This document shows, in pieces, positions 1-10,800 of a DNA stretch of 64,000 bases. The stretch comes from Scatophagus argus (Eukaryota; Chordata; Actinopteri; Scatophagidae). The stretch covers positions 20,948,330 through 21,012,329 of the forward strand of contig NC_058497.1 of the NCBI RefSeq assembly GCF_020382885.2. The letters are read 5' to 3'. The position numbers were made by a program, and so were the translations under genes. A model generated the notes under the pieces. The model was not told the origin of the DNA. It searched no databases and saw only the letters and a list, made by a program, of their open reading frames with translations. Positions within the stretch are counted from its first letter, which is position 1; every line of letters starts with the position of its first letter.

Positions 1-207
1 AGAGAATAGTGCAATATGTAATTTCCCTCAGTGTTGCAAGTAATGTTTTAATCAATCATCATCATCATTAATATAATGATAATTTTCATGTATTTATAAA
101 TGCAAAAATTGTTGTAAAGTGTTTTTTTGTAATAATCTGCATCTAATATATTTTGTCTACTGCTTTGCAGGGTTTTCTTCATCTTGGTGCTTTAGAAACA
201 GGTAATA

Positions 208-1176
208 ATGATCTATATTAATGCCACAAAGATGAAAAGCTTCTCCATCCTCGGATTCCCTGGACTTTCACCACAATATTATGGACCTGTGTCAGCTCTG
301 CTTTTTTTCTTCTACCTTGCTATTTCAGTGGGAAATATTTTCATTTTGGCATTTGTTCTATATGAGAAGTCCTTGCAAAAGCCAACTTATCTGGTCTTTT
401 GTCACCTGGCACTGAATGACTTAACTTTTGGCACCGTGACTCTCCCAAAGATCATATCAAAGTATTGGTTTGATGATAGCATTATTTCATTTTATGGGTG
501 CTTCACACAGATGTTCTTTGTTCATTATTTAGGATCGGTGACGTCCTTCATCTTGTTGGTCATGGCTCTCGATCGATTTATTGCAATATGTATTCCACTG
601 CGTTATCCTGTGCTAATTACAAACAACATCATATCAGTGCTCTGTGGCTTTGCTTGGTTCATACCTGTGTCTTTGATGGTCACCATTCTTGTCCAAGCCA
701 TTACTTTGCCTTTCTGTAGATCAAATGTCATCGCTCAGTGCTACTGTGACCACATTTCTATAACAAGTCAGGCATGTGGTCAGGATGTTAAAATTGTACA
801 AGTAAATACTCTTTGTATGGCCATGTTTTGTCTTTTGGTCCCTCTTGCATTCATCTTGTTTTCCTACATTTCCATTATTGTGGTTATTATGAAAATGTCC
901 AATGCTGCGGGCCGCAAGAAAACCTTATCAACTTGCACCCCACAAATATTTATCACATGTCTTTTTTACCTACCCAGGTGTTTTGTTTATGTGGCTAATA
1001 CTGTTGGATTTTCTTTCAGTTTAGATGTTCGCATTTTATTGATATTGTTGTACAGTCTTTTTCCTCCTGCTGTTAATCCCATCATATATTGTTTCAAGAC
1101 TCAGGATATCAAGCAGAGTTTGATAAAGAAGCTGAAAACAACTAGGATTGGAATAGAGGTTAAACTTTCATTATAA
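208..1176 (+). CDS. Odorant receptor 1 (seven-transmembrane GPCR, fish type)
   Basis: A single uninterrupted 322-residue reading frame, normal for an odorant receptor. Seven hydrophobic segments lie at about residues 27-50, 62-82, 100-122, 141-163, 197-222, 240-262 and 273-295. Family marks seen: an N-glycosylation site in the N-terminus (NAT, residue 5), Gly-Asn in helix 1 (42-43), KPTY in the first loop (58-61), Cys98 at the start of helix 3 for the disulfide with loop 2, MALDRF at the end of helix 3 (DRF at 122-124 where many vertebrate odorant receptors have DRY), a loop-2 CYCDH motif, LSTCTPQ before helix 6 and NPIIY in helix 7. Proteins of this family bind odorants on olfactory cilia and signal through a Gs-type protein. 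A good acceptor ends at 170 (TGCTTTGCAG), so a noncoding 5' exon probably lies upstream. The ligand and exact subfamily cannot be told from sequence alone. Confidence 0.95.
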   Translation: MIYINATKMKSFSILGFPGLSPQYYGPVSALLFFFYLAISVGNIFILAFVLYEKSLQKPTYLVFCHLALNDLTFGTVTLPKIISKYWFDDSIISFYGCFTQMFFVHYLGSVTSFILLVMALDRFIAICIPLRYPVLITNNIISVLCGFAWFIPVSLMVTILVQAITLPFCRSNVIAQCYCDHISITSQACGQDVKIVQVNTLCMAMFCLLVPLAFILFSYISIIVVIMKMSNAAGRKKTLSTCTPQIFITCLFYLPRCFVYVANTVGFSFSLDVRILLILLYSLFPPAVNPIIYCFKTQDIKQSLIKKLKTTRIGIEVKLSL

Positions 1177-3062
1177 TAATGAAATATTATGATTTTGTTG
1201 CCTTGATTTTCAAGAAATGTAGAATTTTTTTTAAAAGGTTAACATATTGTGATGGTATGTAAATTATATATTTTTTGTGTGTGTGCCTGTGGGTTTCATT
1301 ACCATAAAGCTTCTATTTCAGAGCAATTAATTTCATGTGTAACCGCTTTAGAAGTGCCACACTGTATATCGTACAATGGAAGTAATGAGCTAAAAGGAAG
1401 AGATAATACTGTACATTATCTGCTTTATGAAAGAACCTCAGATACCACAACTAAAGTCTTATTTTTACTAACAAACAAGGGTGTACTGGGGCTTAACAAT
1501 GTGAAAGGGCCCATGAGGCATAATAAAATAAAATTTACAGGGAAGAAAAAACTCCAGCTTTGTTTGTACATTTTTTTCTCCTTTTCTGGAGTTTGGATTA
1601 ACAGCAAAGTGTGACATGTGTCCTCACTTCATATGTATCTGCTCCGAAATGGAAAAAAAGCCTGGAGCCTTGGATTTAATAGCTCTCGTCAGTCACTTTG
1701 TTTCACATAAAACTCAGAAGAAGAAGTTTTAAAACTAGCAACAGACTTTAATACATGCTGTTATTGACTACAGTGATACCACAATGATCACATGATTACA
1801 GTGATTTGGAACAAGTCCATGGACACGGTCCATGTGCCTTGGAAGATTTCAGTGTTCTGACAAACTGGAGAAATTAGAAGTTAAATGTTATGTGTTTTAA
1901 AACAATTAACAGAGACTGCTGATGCTGGTCACCAACCCAAAGTGTTGGTGTTTGATCACCTGGGAATGAAACTCGACATTCAGCTAAATTTTTCCTTCAG
2001 TACATTTCAAAATGTGTATATTCATTTGAAAGGCAATACGAATTTCCCCTTTGCATCACCAGTGACAGTGATGCAAAGGGAGATCATTTGTGTTTATTCA
2101 CACGGCTCAGAATTCATTGACAACGGCAGGCACCGAAGGTGTGTGGGTCTGTGTCTGTTTTTCAGGTCACCCTCATACTAAATCCTCACTTAAAAATGGC
2201 AGAAGTTTAACAACGTATACTGAGCTCTCTTCTCACTGGTGAATGGATCAGTGTAAGGGGACCATCCTGTTTGCAAACAGGGAAACTGAGCAGGTTCTCC
2301 GTAATGTTCGCACACTTGAGGCAGATTCATTCACTCATCCATCATGGCCCCTGAACCTGCTCTACAGTCTTGTGATTCAAGTCACATATCGACTTTTCAA
2401 TACTTAACCACTATTTAACTTGCCACACTTAAATGTTTTGAGTCCCTAAACATAACTCTGATAGTGTTTCAGTGGCTACAAACATACATTATATGGAAGA
2501 ATTCAAATATGTACATTCAGCAGCACTCAGTATGACCATTTTGCAATTTTTCAGTTATGTACTTCCTCATTGTGTTGACCTAAAATATGTTCATGGTGGA
2601 ATTATTTATCTCTTTTCTCCCTCACTCCTTCCCTCACTATGTTTTTCATAGGTGAAAGCCACTAATATCAAACGATATACCGTTTTAACATGTCGTGTCA
2701 CGTTAATACGGATCCCAAGTGGAACTGGTGGAACTCATCTGGGTCCTGAGCTTCTACCTGTTTACAGAAAATAAACTATAAAACAAGATGTTCAGCAGTC
2801 TTAGGTGGCACTACAGTGAAACCTACTCGTGGGAGCAGATCTACTGTAACTTTTACAAGGTAAGCTTTACATTTAAGGTGCTCCACAGGACACATGAAAT
2901 CACAATCTTGTAGCTTGTGTTTTATTTGTTTTTGTTTGCACAACTATCGGATTTGAAATAATCAGGTCTATTGTTTATGCTTCCATTCCATATTTTATGA
3001 CATTTAACAACTACTCCAAACTTTGTGTTTTATATCTTATTGGTTGTTGCTGTGAATTCAAG
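1177..3062. other. Spacer between odorant receptors 1 and 2; no coding gene seen
   Basis: No conserved reading frame was found. The spacer holds a perfect 13-bp inverted repeat (2047-2080, separate entry). Near 2855-2862 there is a splice-donor-like sequence (ACAAG then GTAAGC) and an acceptor-like end at 3062, just before the next receptor. These could bound a 5' UTR exon of receptor 2 (about 2760-2856), but no transcript evidence is visible. Confidence 0.4.
2047..2080. repeat. Perfect inverted repeat, 13-bp arms, 8-nt loop
   Basis: The arm CCCTTTGCATCAC (2047-2059) is followed by eight bases and then its exact complement GTGATGCAAAGGG (2068-2080). Each arm carries an octamer-like ATGCAAAG core, one on each strand. 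It lies in the spacer about 1 kb upstream of the second odorant receptor. It could be a cruciform-forming sequence, a paired transcription-factor site or chance. Confidence 0.75.
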
Positions 3063-3064
3063 TA

Positions 3065-4024
3065 ATGATGTTGTACACAAATGTAACAAGGATAAAACAT
3101 TTCTTTCTCGTTGGATTTCCTGGACTCTCATCAGAGTATTATGGACCTGTGTCATTCCTGCTTTTTGTACTCTTCATGGCTATCGCTGTAGGAAATATTT
3201 TCATTTTAGTGTTTGTTAAATGTGAAAGGTCTCTTCACAAACCGACTTATCTGATCTTTTGTCACTTGGCATTAACTGACCTGTTGTTTGGGACTGTTAC
3301 TCTGCCAAGGGTGATATCAAAGTATTGGTTTAATGACAACATTATTTCATTTTATGGATGTTTTGCACAGATGTATTTCGTTCACTGCATAGGGGCTGTT
3401 CATTCTTTCATCCTGATGGTGATGGCCTTTGATCGTTTTATTGCAATTTGTGCTCCATTGCATTACACAGCTTTTTTCACAAACGCTACTGTTTCTGTGC
3501 TTTGTGGGATATCATGGTTTATGCCAGTGTCATGGATGGTTGGTATAGTTTTACATGCTCTGACTTTGCCTTTCTGTGATAAAAACATAATTGTACAGTG
3601 CTATTGTGATCATATAGCAATAACGTCTCTTGGATGTGAGAACGTACGGGAAGTTCAGGTAATTGCATTTGGTCTTGCTATGTTCAGTTTGCTTGTTCCT
3701 GTGGGTTTTATTGTCATCTCTTATTTTGCCATCATTGTCACTGTTATACGAATGTCCAGCCCCGAGAGCCGCATCAAGACTCTGTCTACCTGCACACCAC
3801 AGCTTCTTGTCACGTTTCTGTATTACATGCCAAGATGCTTTGTGTACCTGGCAAATAATGTGGGATTCACTTTCAGTGTTCCAGTTCGCATTGTTGTTGT
3901 AATGATGTATAGTCTTTTACCTGCTGCCATCAATCCAATAATATACTGCTTCAAAACCAAGGATATTAAAGAAAACTTGAAAAAGAAAATCTTTAAAAGA
4001 AAGATTAACATCTTTTCTCTATAA
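3065..4024 (+). CDS. Odorant receptor 2 (seven-transmembrane GPCR, fish type)
   Basis: An intact 319-residue receptor, clearly a tandem paralogue of the gene at 208-1176. It shares the N-terminal GFPGLS..YYGPVS block, the helix-1 Gly-Asn, KPTY in loop 1, MAFDRF at the end of helix 3, CYCDH in loop 2, LSTCTPQ before helix 6 and NPIIYCFKT after helix 7. The N-terminus has an NVT glycosylation site. There are two adjacent Met codons at the start; I took the first. An acceptor-like AG ends at 3062, three bases before the ATG, so the start codon may lie at the very beginning of the coding exon. A polyadenylation signal AATAAA follows at about 4131. Expected role: odorant detection in olfactory sensory neurons. 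Confidence 0.95.
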   Translation: MMLYTNVTRIKHFFLVGFPGLSSEYYGPVSFLLFVLFMAIAVGNIFILVFVKCERSLHKPTYLIFCHLALTDLLFGTVTLPRVISKYWFNDNIISFYGCFAQMYFVHCIGAVHSFILMVMAFDRFIAICAPLHYTAFFTNATVSVLCGISWFMPVSWMVGIVLHALTLPFCDKNIIVQCYCDHIAITSLGCENVREVQVIAFGLAMFSLLVPVGFIVISYFAIIVTVIRMSSPESRIKTLSTCTPQLLVTFLYYMPRCFVYLANNVGFTFSVPVRIVVVMMYSLLPAAINPIIYCFKTKDIKENLKKKIFKRKINIFSL

Positions 4025-5050
4025 TGTGCACATGATAATATATATCAGAGCAATGTGTAAATAATGACATCTAATGACAAGCTGTGTCTTTTGCTGTTTC
4101 ATATGTGTACCATCGCTGTGAGTTTTAGAATAAATTTTCAAAATAAAATGTCTAAGTTTAAAATTTATTTTTATTTATTTATTATTATTAATAACTCATT
4201 TTCTATTAGCATTTTGTGTCCAATAACTGGAAAATGAGGAAGCAGATGAAAAAACAAAGCAAAGCATCCAAGCCAAAAACAGAGTTGCTTTGGCTGAGAG
4301 TTATTGAAAGTAGAATCTGATCCAGAGGTTCGAATGAAGCTTTAGCCAGTGCACACAAGAACAGTGCCAAATCCCACAGAGGAACTCGGGAGCTGTGTCT
4401 CTATAGGTTATGGCTTTCAAGAAACATCTCACCAAAGTGTGGCTAAACGCTCTGTTACCAAAGTCCTTGTGACAAAATGGAAGCAACATAAGATGCTGAA
4501 ACCAAGCCCCTGTCCACTAACAGCAGAAGAAATTAATGTATGTGAGGCAGGGACACGCAATGGAGTTCAGGTTAATTGCTACACATTAACTCTCGCTCCT
4601 TCTGCCTGCGAGAGCATGTCCCTCTGCAGGAGGGAGAGGGAGAAGGCTGAGGGGAAGGCTTCTCAGAGCATCTTGTGTCATAGCTGATGCATCCAAGAAT
4701 ATGCATACATGCATGTAGACTCCTCTGGGTGTCAATTTCCACATACGTCATGAGATTAGACTCTGCTGGAAAACCTTATAATGTGCCACTGATGTTAGTC
4801 TTTCTAAGTTAGGGTGTTCAAGGGTAGGCTGTGCAGACAATATGTGATATGCAAGGCAAAGTATTCAGAGGGATGGAATATGGAAGATCCTCTGAGGTAT
4901 TACAAATGTATTTATTTATTTCCATCACTAAATCGGCACTGACTCTGATGTTGATGCTATTAAATCAATTTCTCTTTTTCAATTTTAGGCTTCTAGACTT
5001 GTTTGTTTAATTTTATTCTTATATTTGCTTAAAGGCTATTTCTGTACATT
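4025..5050. other. Spacer between odorant receptors 2 and 3
   Basis: No coding gene was recognised. It holds the receptor 2 poly(A) signal near 4131 and AT-rich sequence at about 4160-4200. A strong acceptor ends at 4989 (TTTTTCAATTTTAG), 61 bases before receptor 3, which suggests a spliced 5' UTR for receptor 3. Confidence 0.4.
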
Positions 5051-6034
5051 ATGAAATACACCAATATTACAACTATAAAATACTTTAATATCACTGGATT
5101 CCCTGGACTCCCACCTGAGTATTATGGACCAGTGTCTGTTCTTCTTCTCCTTATTTTCCTAGCTATTGTGGTTGGAAATGCTTTCATTTTAGTCGTTATC
5201 ATGTACGAGCGGACTCTTCACAAACCAACATACTGGATCTTTTTTCACCTTGCAGTGACAGACATCTCGTTTGGCATTGTGACTCTTCCAAAAGTTATCG
5301 CTATATACTGGTGGAATGATGTGATATCTTCATTTGGAGCCTGCTTTACTCAGATGTATTTTGTCCATTCGTTGGGAGCTATTCATTCATTAATTTTGCT
5401 GATTATGGCTCTGGATCGCTTTGTTGCCATATGGTTTCCTTTTCAATATCCTGTTGTGATTACAAACAAAACAGCTACAATAGCTTGTAGCCTGTGCTGG
5501 GTTCTAACATTCATACGTATGTTGGGGATTGTGCTACATGCTGTAACTTTGCCTTACTGCGACCAAAACATCATTAAACAGTGCTACTGTGATCATATAT
5601 CAATAACTCAGCTGGGATGTGGTGAAAATGTTGTATATGTTAAAAGTGTAGCGCTGGGAAATGCCTTGGTCACTCTGTTGGTTCCTCTAACATTCATAAT
5701 TTCGTCTTACTTTTCTATTATTATAGCTGCTCTGAAAATGTCTCACGCTGTGGGGTGCCACAAAGTGCTGTCCACCTGTGCTCCCCAGATCTTAATTACC
5801 TGCCTTTATTATGTGCCAAGATGTTTTGTTTATCTTGCTCACCATTTAGGATTCAGTTTGGACAACGATGCCCGCGTTGTTATCACCATGACGTACAGCC
5901 TCATACCTGCCGTTGTTAATCCAATAATATACTGTTTCAAGACCAAGGAAATTAAAGAGGCTTTAATAAAGAGGCTTAAAAATAGAAAAGTAAGCGCTTC
6001 CATTAAAAGTGGTCATAAACAAAATATGAAGTGA
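5051..6034 (+). CDS. Odorant receptor 3 (seven-transmembrane GPCR, fish type)
   Basis: An intact 327-residue receptor and third member of the tandem array. It has the N-terminal NIT glycosylation site, the GFPGLPPEYYGPVS block, Gly-Asn in helix 1, KPTY in loop 1, MALDRFVAI at the end of helix 3, CYCDH in loop 2, LSTCAPQ before helix 6 and NPIIYCFKT after helix 7. After DRFVAI it reads WFPFQYP where its neighbours read C(I/A)PL(R/H)Y, so the second intracellular loop, which contacts the G protein, is the most changed part. The C-terminal tail is a little longer than in the other two and basic. AATAAA occurs near 6415, downstream of the stop. Likely an odorant receptor of the same subfamily. 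Confidence 0.95.
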   Translation: MKYTNITTIKYFNITGFPGLPPEYYGPVSVLLLLIFLAIVVGNAFILVVIMYERTLHKPTYWIFFHLAVTDISFGIVTLPKVIAIYWWNDVISSFGACFTQMYFVHSLGAIHSLILLIMALDRFVAIWFPFQYPVVITNKTATIACSLCWVLTFIRMLGIVLHAVTLPYCDQNIIKQCYCDHISITQLGCGENVVYVKSVALGNALVTLLVPLTFIISSYFSIIIAALKMSHAVGCHKVLSTCAPQILITCLYYVPRCFVYLAHHLGFSLDNDARVVITMTYSLIPAVVNPIIYCFKTKEIKEALIKRLKNRKVSASIKSGHKQNMK

Positions 6035-6499
6035 TATTTTACTTTACATGAGCTTCACCACAAATTTTTTTTTTAACCAGTTTGTTTGCCTGGGAGCAAT
6101 TTCTCTGTTGTTTGACACAGATATATAGAAGCATGGAGCTGCTAGGAGCTGCAAGAAAAACAAACTAAAATACATTTTGCATTGTTGACCATAATCACAA
6201 AATAATTTTATTGACACATGCAAATCTATATTTAACAGATACTCAATTCATTGTTAATTTAAAATGTGTATGGTGGGTTTTAATAGAGTTCATGTTTATT
6301 CTGTAGTAGTTGTTTTTATTTCAATATATGTTTTGTGCCTGTGTTTTTGTAATCATAAAGTGATTGATTAAGCTGAGACCGTAAGTGGAATCCTTCTGGC
6401 TGACTGAAGATCAAATAAACTTTTTTCTGATACTGATTCCGAAGGAAACTCTTGTGCCAGAGTTTGCTTAAAAAAGCACATTACAGTACACTACTTACA

Positions 6500-7095
6500 G
6501 GTTAAATACAAATTAAATTGTGAAACAAACTGCTAAGACACCAGTCCAGCTTACTGTCTATGTGGACACCCAGGTACTTGTAGCTGTCCACAATGTCCAC
6601 CTCAGTACTCTCGGTTTCCTAAAATCCACCACCCGCTCCTTTGTCTTTGTGATGTTTAGTTGCAGTGGTTCAGTGGTTTTGTCCACACCACTCCATCACT
6701 TTCATGAGGGCGAGGGGCATTGTGGTGAATTAGGGGGAGAGGGCTGGAAATAGGTGACTAAGATGAGGGTCCTGTGACAGGGGTGTCTTCCGAGGAGTTA
6801 ATGGGAGGGTGGGAAGAAACCACATTGTCGTTTTTTTCATGGCCAGTGATAGTTCTCACAGCACTCCACACCTCTGTCATGTTGTTCTGAACCAGTTTAC
6901 TCTCCAGCTTCTTCTTGGAACATTCCTTGCCTTCCGGAATTTTTTCCCTCAGTTCTGTCTGTATTTTCCTCATCTTTTCCTTATCACCACTCCCGAATGC
7001 AGCCTTCTTCCTGTTCAGCAATGCCTTCGTGTCCTTAGTGACCCAGAGTTTGTTACTGGAATAACAGCGTTTGCTCTCAGAGGGAATAACATTGT
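6500..7095 (-). mobile_element. Broken LINE (non-LTR retrotransposon) fragment
   Basis: On the - strand, 7020-6760 encodes a basic linker-like segment typical of the region between endonuclease and reverse transcriptase in fish LINEs (LLNRKKAAF..., then an open stretch to about residue 87). At 6690-6520 there is a reverse-transcriptase C-terminal segment with TKERVVDFRK and then SYKYLGVHIDSKLDW, which is diagnostic. Most of the polymerase core between the two pieces is absent, so this is an internally deleted, dead copy. The clade (L2, Rex1 or CR1 group) was not resolved. Confidence 0.8.
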
Positions 7096-7835
7096 CTGTG
7101 CATCTTGTATCGGTCTACAGTTCTTAAAATGTAAAACTGAATAACAGACTGAGAATAATTTCTAATCTATAAATTATTACAATTATAAAACAATTCATTA
7201 AAAAAAAGTCTCTGTGTTTGCAAATACGTGTCTGGGAGTTTGTCAACACTTATGTTGTTGATTATATTTGAGAAATGTAACTGTAGCCTAATATCGTTTA
7301 CACTGTGGAGTGTTTCTGTTTGCGCAGAATGTGTGTACTTTATTCCCATAGGCAGCTTGTGAAACCTCTTCACTCAGCTTGAAAAAGAGTGCATCACAAC
7401 ATGCCCCAACATTGCTCTCCACCACGTGCTAGTGTAAATAGACAATTTTTAACAAAGAAACAATTTACAAATAAGCAGTTTAACAGAGAGCCTTTGGATA
7501 TAACCTAAACTTTGTCCACTAGATGAAGCCAAGCCATCAGGCATCCTACGTTAAAACAGAGTGGACACTGTGGAAGTAAGGTAGTGGAAGTACGGTTTAA
7601 TTTTAGGCCACATGAATTTATTCATTCACACTCTACAAGGTCACATTAACCTTAAACTTGACCAAGTAAACATGAACCAATTAAAATGGTGTTGTTCAGA
7701 AACCGGTCAAAGTCCGAACTAAAACTGAGACTAAAATTAATTTACATTGTTAATTAACTGAATCACAAACAATTTCTGCAAAGTTCACAGAACAAAACAG
7801 ACTAAATATCATTAGCTACACTTATATAATGACCA
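7096..7835. other. Probable 3' UTR and spacer of the giant cadherin gene
   Basis: No reading frame of note. On the - strand, AATAAA-type signals occur near 7340 and 7618, downstream of the cadherin stop codon, and either could end the transcript. The actual end cannot be fixed from sequence. Confidence 0.35.
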
Positions 7836-10800
7836 TCAAATAATTTCCTCTATGTCACTTTGCATATCATAGCTATGAGTGGATTCAGAGGGTAGACATG
7901 CAATGTCCTCAAACACAGGGGCATAGCTGCTAAAAGGTAGGTGCATATTTAAAATATTTTCCCATTGTGCAAACATACTGGAAGGAGCACTCTTGACTTC
8001 ATACTGACCTGCAGCAGACTGAGAGGTGTGAGGTAAGCATGAGCCGACAGGCCAGATGGCCTGTTGTCTGAAGCTGCACCCTGACAGGGATGACTGCTCA
8101 CGTATATATTTCTTGGCGCTGATGGTAGAAAACCATCCACACTCAGACTCCATGCCGGTGAATGTGCTGTCTGTTTCACTATGAGATGACACATTGATCG
8201 CTGTGGTGCACTTGGCTGATCCGGGCTTCAGGGATGCTTGGTGTGACATTGTTTGCTCCAGTGGAGCGTTTAGTTTACTAATTTCTTCAAAAGTGAGGCA
8301 CTGTACAGGCTCCAGGAACTCTGGTTGCAGGCATCTCTTCTTATATGGAGGAGGGCTATGCTGCAACTGCTCTGCATCAGTCTTACCCATCAGCTGCTTG
8401 TCAAGAGAAGCTACATTTTGTGGTTTTGTAGGACTTATTTCCCTCTGCTTGCTGGTACTTTCCTTTTTTAATCCTGCTAACAGCATCTTCAAATCTCCCC
8501 ACCGTTTAGGTTCAGTTTTCACACACTTTGTGGCGTACAAACTCCTGTGCCAGCTGAGTTGCAGTGAGGCAGTGTCTGAATAAGATGCACTAGAGATGCT
8601 GCAGATTTCGTAATACTCCAGCTCACTGTTTGGCACGGGCTGAGCACTTGACAGACTGGCATCACAGTAAAACTCCACGCTTAAGATCCGCTCGTCAGCA
8701 CTCATTGGGTCATCTTGTGTCTCCTTTTCTGCAGATGCAGCACCTCTGAGCGTTCTACTGTCATCGAAACAAAAGGCTGCATTGTCTGTCCCCTGCTCTG
8801 TTCTCTGTGATGAGCTATCACTCTTACACTTGGCATTCTGATGCTTCACTCTGTAAAGGGCAACAAGCATTCCTATAATCACCAGGATGAAGATTAGAGG
8901 AAAAACCACAGCTATGAGCCACAGAGTCATGCTGCCCTGTGCCTCAGAGCATCGATCACGACTCTGTGTTGGAAGGACACAGATATCGCAGGCGTGGTCA
9001 GAGACATTATGTAAACAGATGCAAGACTTGTTCTGCACAGCAAGTCCACACCTCCACCAGTTTTGACAGTGTGCAGAGAGACACCCCCTCCCGGCTGTGT
9101 ATTCCCCAGAGCAGTGCGAGGGGATGCAGACACCTGGAGAGCTGCAGCTTGACTGGACAAGAGTCGAGCTCTGCCAGACATCCACCATCACGCTGCGCCC
9201 ACTGACAGGCAGAGCGAAACCAGTCACGTTGAAATACTGCACACATCCAGTGAACCCTGTCATTAAAAGAGAAAAGGGAGCTTCATTTCGTGATTTCACG
9301 TGTTAGTGATCTGCTTAAACAATGAGAAGAATGTGTTTGGATAGTGCTTATTATAGATGTAAAGGGACAGGACCAGCTACAGCACCGACTCACAGGCTCT
9401 ATTTCCACACCAAAGATACCACCTAACCTGATGAAACCCTCTGTATGAAGTGAAATAAAGTCATGTAAGGCCGTCATCAGCTGAGGATCAGGAAGGCAAG
9501 ACAGCTGGGGACATTATTTACATTTAAAGTCAACATTATCATTTTACTTGACAACAGAGGCGCTCCTCTTTCAGATACAGCTTCTTTATCTATCAACATC
9601 CCTTGTACAATACACCTGCATAAAAAACATGTGCATTTTTGAATTGCCTTTTAGAGCGGTGTCTTTGCAGTCTTTACAAATTAAATCTGCAAAAAGATTT
9701 CATTTGTCTGCAGACGTTATTATATATTTACCTGAATGCTGGAACTTTGAATCACCTGACAGAGCTGCACCAATAATAATCTTTTCCACACTAACAGGAG
9801 TGAGATCCAAACTTGGGTCAGTGAAGTTCAAGGCTGGTTTACCATCCAGAAGCAGATAACTGCTTCGTCCATTGCTGAACAAAAGGAGGACATGCCAGTC
9901 CCCGTCAGCCACGGGTGAGTCCACAGTGAACTCTGACAGGTGTCCTGACAGCATGTCTTTGGAAATGTAGACAGGCTTTCTATCATTTATCTAAATTACA
10001 CAGAGAAAACAAACAATTTCACTCTTCAAGCATAAATACAAGATGACTAAACATCTGGATAAAAGTATTTCATACCCACCTTCAACATAATGTATCCTGT
10101 CTGTTTAACAACAAATATCAACACGCCATTATCTTTGGTCTTGAACTTGATGTTAATCACTGTTTGGTCTCTGGTGTTTTCCTCTTTTTCATCACCCAGC
10201 AGGTTTTTTAGCAGGTAGTCTCTCTTGACTCGCTCTTTGATGACATATTCAATGTAGTCATTCCCATTAAATCGCAATACAAGCTCTTCTGACACTCCTG
10301 TTCAAAAAGACAAAACATGAGGGGAAAAGAGCATTAAAGTTAAGATGCAGATTAATTAATAAAATCTTTCCTGCACATTAAAAAGCATAAGCATATTAAA
10401 GCATAAGCATAAGCATAAGCATATTAAAAAGCATATTTACCTTTGGTGCAGTTACTTCCAGTGAAAGGAGTTTTGCACTCACACACATAGTCAGACCAAA
10501 GGTCATGGCACGTGCCACTGTTCTTACATGGGTTAATGTGACATGGTGATGGAGTTTGCCGAGGGCACCTTTATTAAACAAGAATGAGTTGCAAAGACAA
10601 ATTACTGAAATGCAAACATATGCATTCAAATGTAATATTTCCAGGCCTTCATTAAATGGTGAGAGAGATGACAGTAAATGAGTTGGGAGACAGAGGGTGA
10701 AGTCAAACAACAAAGTTCCACTGCTTGACTCAACACAGGGATGCTGGCAGGGAACCCTACCCCAATAAGACATGTTGATATTGTAGTTCAAATCAAACAA

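Noticed and set aside
1249-1614. 121-codon open frame after receptor 1
   Set aside because: Its composition is low and irregular, it has no homology that I recognise, and it is probably chance.
4349-4687. 112-codon open frame between odorant receptors
   Set aside because: A weak resemblance to a transposase helix-turn-helix did not extend. No terminal repeats or catalytic motifs were found.
8194-9306. Several + strand open frames across the last cadherin exon
   Set aside because: They are the antisense of a clearly coding exon and have no independent support.
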